Position numbers and translations under genes: made by a program
The notes under the pieces: model-generated
What the model was told of the DNA's origin: nothing
The model's database searches: none
Seen by the model: only the letters and a program-made list of their open reading frames with translations
Shown here: in pieces, positions 58,256 through 64,000 of the stretch
Layout: every line of letters starts with the position of its first letter
How positions within the stretch are numbered: position 1 is the stretch's first letter
From: Euryodendron excelsum
Lineage: Eukaryota; Streptophyta; Magnoliopsida; Ericales; Pentaphylacaceae
Length of the DNA stretch: 64,000 nucleotides
Direction: 5' to 3'
Assembly (NCBI GenBank): GCA_033060915.1
Contig: CM065390.1
Location: 24,026,001-24,090,000, forward strand

Positions 58256-61200
58256 TTGCAAGAAGAAGAGACTCAATCGATCCCGAGAGCATTTGACGAG
58301 GTATTAGGAATGGATTGGTTAGCTAAGCATTATGTGATAATGGATTGTTATCGTAAGTCGGTAATATTGTGGTATATGAGTGGAGACATTGTTAAGTTTG
58401 TGGGAGACAAAGGGACACGTTTACCATTTGCACTAATGAACCCAAAGGAGCGGCAACCAGAAGCAAGTAGTTATTGGTATTTCCTAGGATATATTGCCAC
58501 AGATGCAGGAGAAAGCAAAGTAGTTGTGAATCCAATGCCTATAGTTGATGATTTTCCTGAGGACACCCAGATATATAGCACCTTGTCGGATGGCACCAAC
58601 TGAATTGAAGGAATTGAAACTTTAACTAGTAGAATTATTGAATAAAGTTTTTATCTGGCCTAGTACTTTACCATGGAGAGCGTCGGTGTTATTTGTTCAA
58701 AAGAAAGGTGGAACCTTGAGATTGTATATTGGCTATAGGCAGTTAAACAAAGTAACTATAAAAAACTAGTACCCATCGTCTAGAATAGATGATTTGTTTG
58801 ATCAGTTCAAGGGAGCAATGTATTTTTCTAAAATTGATCTTAGGTCAGAATATCATCAGTTGAAGGTTAAGGAGTCAGACATACCTAAAACGGCTTTTCG
58901 TACTCAGAATAGTCATTATGAATTTTTGGTGATGCGGTTTGGATTGACTAATGGACCCTCCAGGATGGAGGGGGAGCATAAGGTACACTCGCGAAAAATG
59001 TTGCAGCCACTTAAAAAGCACAAATTGTATGTGAAAGAAGGAAATGTGGCTTTTGGATGCGAAAAGTTGAGTTCCTAGGACATGTAGTTTCGAAAGAAGG
59101 GATAGCTATTGATCTATCAAAATTGAAGCTGTGTAAAATTGGGAGAGGCCAAAGACAATAGCTGAAATTCGAAGTTTTCTAGGGTTAGTTGGATATTATC
59201 GACGCTTTGTAGAAAAATTTTCAAGTATTGCAGCCCTAATGACTCAATTAACCAGAGGAGGGAAATTTGAGTGGAATGAAAAGAGTGAACAAGCGTTTTA
59301 GGAGTTGAAGAAGAGGTTGACCACAGTGGCAGTTTTTACTTTACCTAATGGTGGAAAACCATATGTAGTGTACACTGATGCATCTCATAGGGGTTTAGGA
59401 TGTGTTTTAATGCAAGATGGAAAGGTTATTAGTCTAGGCAATTGAAGAAGCATGAGCAGAACTATTCGATGCATGACCTCGAATTGGCAACGGCAATTTT
59501 TGTGCTAAAAATGTGGCGATGTTATCTATATGGAGAGAAGTTGAAATTTTCTCATATCAAGAAAGTCTGAAATATATCATCACCGAAGTTACATAGAGCG
59601 TGTGCGCGAGCGCGAGCGGGTGCGTGAGAGCATCAATTTTCAAAATATGTAAAATTGAGAGTGTCTTGAGAGTGCCTATTAAATAATATATTAATATATA
59701 TACATATATAATAACATAAGTGTAAAACTACATATAAAAATAGATGATGTAATAGAATATTATTATCTATGATAAATTCACTTTGTAATTGATTTGATGG
59801 TTAAACTTGACGACGACTTTAAAGTAGAGCAAGGAAAGGAGTGGGATCCACAAGTCAATTCACGGCACAAAAGTGGGGTCTGCGCGTCAAAGTTCACTGG
59901 TGTGAAATCTATAGTTTGAATTTTAAAATGACCTAGGTTTGCAGGTCAATCAATGCGTGGGGTCCACAGTTGCATGGTTTTTGTTGCACAATTTTTGAAT
60001 CTGCGCACTCTTTTTTTTCAATTCGTGCACTTAGTGAAAAGAGTTCGCGAACTGTTCTTGAATTTGAGACAAATCCGCAAATTCGTGAATCAAGTGTGGG
60101 TGTGTTACCCCAGATTGACGAACTGTGTGACTATGATCACCACTCAAAAGGATCTTAATTGAAGGCAAAGAAGATGGGTAGAATATTCCGAGGATTATGA
60201 CTTTACTTTGCAATATCATCCTGGAAACACGAATATAGTGGTTGATGCACTGAGTAGGAAAAATCAGATAGAAGTGAATTATATTATGTAGGACTAAAGA
60301 AAAATGTTAGAGACTTTAAAGGATTTTGACCTATACGTAAAAGTATAAGAATCTCAAAGTCTTTTGTGCAATATTGTAGTATAACCTACTCTAATAGACC
60401 GAGTGATGAGAGCTCAAAGAAATGATGCAGAAGCATTAAAAATAAAAGCCGAGGTAGAGCGAGGTGATAAAGAGATGAATTGGATGATAGGAGCTGATAG
60501 GAATCTAAGGTATAAGAACATATTGTTTGTGATAAATGATGCAACTTTGAAGGAAGAAATCTTAGCTGAAAGCCATAAGTCAAAATTTACCATACACCGA
60601 AATATCAAGATGTACCATGATTTGAAGCGACATTATTATTGCAAGGGAATGAAGAAAGATGTCGTTAAGTATATGGCAATGTGTAACGTGTCAGCAGGTT
60701 AAAGTAGAACATCAAATGTTCGGGTGGACTGTTACAACTTTTACTTGTTGCAGAATGGAAATAGGAGTATATTACCATGGACTTTGTCACAAGATTACCC
60801 ATAACGTCGCATGGGTATGATACAATTTGGGTAATTGTGGATCGAATGACTAAATCTTTTCATTTTATTAAGGAGATTAGTCGTCTACATGGAGTACCTA
60901 TGGCGATAGTATTTGATACAAAACTACGATTTGTTTCTCAATTTTGGTAAAGTTTACAATGAGTTTTTGGAACTGAATTGAATATGAGTGCTGCGTATTA
61001 CCCTCAAATTGACGGACAATCAAAAAAAGTGATTCAAATCTTGAAAGACATGCTACGAGACTGTGTTAGATTTTCAAGGAAGTTGGAGTGAACATTTGCC
61101 CTTAGTAGAATTTGCTTATAATGACATTTATCAAGCAAGCATAGGAATGGCTCCTTATGAAGCACTGTATGGTCAACCATGTAATCGCCTAATTGTTGGT

Positions 61201-61775
61201 TTGAAATTGGGGAAAGTAAATTTTATAGACCAGATATTATACAAGAAACAACAGAAAAGATTAAGCTAATTCGTGAAAGATTACAGACAACCCAAAGTAG
61301 ATAGAAAAGTTATGTTGATCATCGAAGGCGGCCTTTGGAGTTCAATGTTGGATATTGGGTGTTCTTAAAAATCATATCACAAAAGAGAATCATTCAATTT
61401 GGAAAGAAAGGAAAATTGATCCCGAGATATATTGGGCCATTCAAAATTTTACAACCAGTGGGAGTAGCAATTTATGAACTAGATATACCTCAAGAAGTAA
61501 CTTATGTCCACAATGTGTTCCATGTGTCAATGTTATGTCAATATATACCCAACCCTACACGTGATAAAGTGGTAAGATATTGAGATACAAGATGTAACTT
61601 ATGAAGATAAGCCACTTCAAATTAGGGATTCTCAAGAATGTGTCTTATGAGACAAAGTGATACCTTTAGTCAAATTATTATGGCAACATCATAGTATAGA
61701 AGAGGCTACTTGGGAAGGGAAGCAAACTGTAAATGTAAGTTTCGAGGACGAAACTTTTCTTTAGGAGGGTAGGCT
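58256..61775 (+). pseudogene. Ty3/gypsy pol remnant, 5'-truncated
   Basis: Read in shifting frames: end of protease (VLGMDWLAKHYVIMDC, near 58300); reverse transcriptase with [16 protein letters not shown] and an [13 protein letters not shown] continuation; its thumb ([19 protein letters not shown], near 59170); RNase H start with VVYTDASHRGLGCVL; after an interruption, [20 protein letters not shown]; integrase zinc finger (H..H..C..C, 60570-60700); core pieces around 60770-61190; and a C terminus with YIGPFKILQPVG and NVFHVSMLCQYIP, then a chromodomain-like LLWQHHSIEEATWEG. gag and the 5' LTR are missing, and many stops and frameshifts show it is dead. The order and the C terminus fit a chromovirus such as the Tekay/Del group. 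Confidence 0.88.
59580..60130. repeat. About 550-bp insertion inside the gypsy RNase H region
   Basis: The RNase H frame is lost after the segment near 59570 and resumes near 60140 (TQKDLN-type residues, normally contiguous). The block between has CG-rich words at its start (GCGCGAGCGCGAGCGGG) and TTCGTGCAC, TTCGCGAAC and TTCGTGAATC words at its end. No coding sequence or target duplication was recognised; its origin is unknown. Confidence 0.55.
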
Positions 61776-64000
61776 GTAATATTCAGTATTTTTTTTTAGA
61801 GAGTTAATTAATATAGATTATTTGTGTAAATAAACAAATTAAATTCGTACACCTATAATTAAATCAAGAGTAAAAATGTAATTAGCAAAAAAAAAAAAAA
61901 AAAAAAACCCAAAGTAATTGCATGTCGGACACTTGTCCAACATGCATTAAAACACAAAAGAACTTAGTTATAAGCTGATAAATATCTGCTCAAAGGCGTG
62001 AAAGAGAAGGAGAGAAAAAACAAAGAAAGAAAAGGAAAAAAAAAAAAAACACAGAGAGGGGTTCGGCCGAAGCAAAGAGAATGAAACAAAAAAGGATTTG
62101 CTCTCCAAACTTGTCCTAACACAAGGTGAGAACCTAAACCGAAGTTTTTATGTAGAATAAGCATGCATATAAATCAGATTTGTGGTCGGAAAATTTTCGG
62201 AAAGTGGCTAGATAGCCATACTTTTTGACAAAGTTTCAAAATCTTGAGAACTCATGGGTCTTCTATCACCTAGGTATCATTTTTGGGCGGGTAGTAGAAG
62301 GCGAAGGACTTTGTCATGGTGCTCAGATGGTCAGGAAGTGAAGTTGGCCTCGTTTTTTTTTTTTTTTTTTTTTTTTTGAAATATGAGTAGTTTCAGTTAT
62401 GGCCATAGAAATATAGGCTTTTTATTGATTTAGTTCACAAAACCTGCTTGGATAGGTAGTATACTGACTAAACTAACTCCGTATAGCCTTAATTTTGAAT
62501 TTCGTTTGCAATAGGTTACAGAACTTTTTGAGATCTTCAATTTGGACACAAGAATCACTTAAAAAGGTTGAGAAACAAGGGAGAAAAGGCGATATGAAAT
62601 TTCTAAGTCAAAATCAGGCGGAGCTCGAGGAAGAAGATGATGAGCAGTGAGTGCAAGCTCACTCTCGGGTGGCTGTGCGTAGGGGTGCGTGCTAGACTAT
62701 TTTTGAACCATATTTATTAAAAAATATTCCTTAGATTAAAAGAAAAATTTTGATATATTGCTTGACTCAATCCGATAGACCTAGGTATTTTTCGTGAATT
62801 ATTTAGTGTAAAATTAAGGAAACAAATACTAAATGTGTTCTAAAAAATATGGGAGGTGTATTTAAATTCCTAGAACACTTTGGAAGGAAAGTGTCTAATT
62901 TTTCAAGTTTTTGAAAATTATTTTGAATTTTCGGAGCTAAAATGTGCTTAAAATTCCCTTTTAAGAGTTTAAAAATAATTTGAACCTTGATATGAGGCTA
63001 ATTGAGCTAAATACATTGTCTAAAAGCTAATTTAGTCATTTTGGGAATTATTAGTAATTTTTGAGAATTTATAGATGTTTTTAGTTTAATAATGACGTTA
63101 TTTAAGTGAAATTAATCATTTTAAATATTATAAAATTACTTAATATAAATTTCTTGAAGGTAAAATGCCAACTAATAAATGTTAAAGTGTTTTACAAATT
63201 ATAAGAAATTATTTAGTATTTTAAAAACAATTAGAGATGCAAAGGCATTAAATAGTGCCTGGTGGCCTTGCAAAGAGGCTAGAAGGACATTTAGAACATT
63301 TGACATATACAAGTTATTTAAACAAGACAATAGGAGTCTTTTATACTTTTGTTAAGATTGGCCTGAGTTTTAAGAAAACCTTATAGACGTTATAAATGTG
63401 GCGAGTTTATCCAATTTAAACAAGACAATAACGTCTTTTATCCATAATTGACGAGTTTAAAATAATTTGGCAGATTGGCACTAGTTTTGAGAAAACCCTA
63501 TAGAGGCTATCTGAATTACACGAATAATCATGTAGGGGTACTGTTCCAATTATTATAATTTGAATATTTCGAGTATATGAAACTCTATGTTCTTGAACCT
63601 GTCAAACATGTTTTGGATTTGAATCTCTTTATGAATTATATGATATATGAATTGGTTCGAAATGAGATAGCTGTTAAATGATTCTATTTTTGGGGAAAGA
63701 TGAATTGAGGCTTGTTGAATTATAATAGTGTGCCCTGTGCCTGGGCCTTTTGATGACACGAGAGCCAGCTACCAGGCCAGTGTGGTTTGCCGAATTGTAA
63801 GGTAAGCTTCGGGGTGTGGTATGAAGCTTAAATTGAATGCCTAAATTGACAGGCTTGTTGAAGTTTAATGGTGTGCCCTGTGGCTAGGCCTTGTGAGACA
63901 CGAGAACCAGCAACTAGGCCAGTGTGGTATGTAGGAGTATAAGGTGTGCTTCCCAGTGTGGTGTGAAGCTTGTGTGCCTTTATAGCAGGTCGTGTGATCT
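61776..64000 (+). repeat. Ty3/gypsy 3' LTR (runs off the right edge)
   Basis: Begins TGTAATATTCAG directly after the purine tract TTTAGGAGGGTAGG that follows the end of pol, the usual position of a 3' LTR. It is at least 2.2 kb long and unfinished at the edge. It contains a poly(A) tract at about 61889-61907, a poly(T) tract near 62357-62377 and a two-unit tandem repeat near its end. No host gene is visible in it. Confidence 0.75.
63708..63990 (+). repeat. Two-unit tandem repeat, 143-bp period
   Basis: AGGCTTGTTGAA, GTGTGCCCTGTG and ACACGAGA-CCAGC words recur 143 bp apart (for example GTGTGCCCTG at 63728 and 63871). The array may continue beyond the window; such arrays are common inside long gypsy LTRs. 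Confidence 0.8.

Noticed and set aside
1..64000. CRISPR arrays, bacterial operons, tRNA or rRNA genes
   Set aside because: No regularly spaced palindromic repeats, ribosome-binding-site-led gene clusters or recognisable structural RNA sequences were seen; all coding evidence is plant nuclear with spliceosomal introns.

Overview
This is nuclear DNA from a flowering plant, most likely a eudicot and perhaps woody. It is AT-rich, genes are widely spaced with GT-AG introns of up to 13 kb, and plant-only gene families are present (AHL, EIN4-type ethylene receptor, RLT3-like). Retrotransposons, MITEs and microsatellites are abundant. I cannot name the species.

Four host genes were reconstructed exon by exon from reading frame, splice sites and family motifs: (1) the 5' part of an RLT3-like gene on the minus strand (start 2386, running off the left edge); (2) an AT-hook/PPC (AHL) gene on the plus strand, six exons from 3188 to 25727 encoding 372 aa; (3) an EIN4-like subfamily II ethylene receptor, two exons from 34383 to 37826 encoding 771 aa; (4) the first four exons (211 aa) of a METTL2/6/8-type tRNA m3C methyltransferase from 48339. 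The rest of the fourth gene is not visible in the next 7.9 kb. RLT3-like and AHL are divergent with about 800 bp between their start codons.

Most of the other DNA is mobile-element sequence. The AHL introns hold two hAT-type MITEs in opposite orientation, each with a perfect 8-bp target duplication; a 3.9-kb inverted-repeat (foldback) insertion that itself contains a 1.27-kb solo LTR; a LINE 3' remnant; and a structurally complete but mutated antisense Ty1/copia element with 199-bp LTRs. Further on are a 1.8-kb non-autonomous LTR element (29686-31460), another hAT MITE, an LTR-derived repeat block (39165-41840), a 1.6-kb candidate solo LTR (41844-43446), a Mutator-type MITE, and a second hAT MITE family with three copies in or just 3' of the METTL gene. 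A 5'-truncated, broken Ty3/gypsy pol with its 3' LTR (58256 to the right edge) ends the window.

I found no sign of an undescribed multi-gene system. The observations most worth following are the long intronic hairpin inside the AHL gene, the apparently interrupted METTL gene, the short AHL intron 5 whose retention would translate a GT/GA microsatellite, the isolated G-box pair near 28.8 kb, and recurrent poly(T)-poly(G) tracts that may be assembly artefacts. All gene calls come from reading the sequence; no database search or expression data was available.
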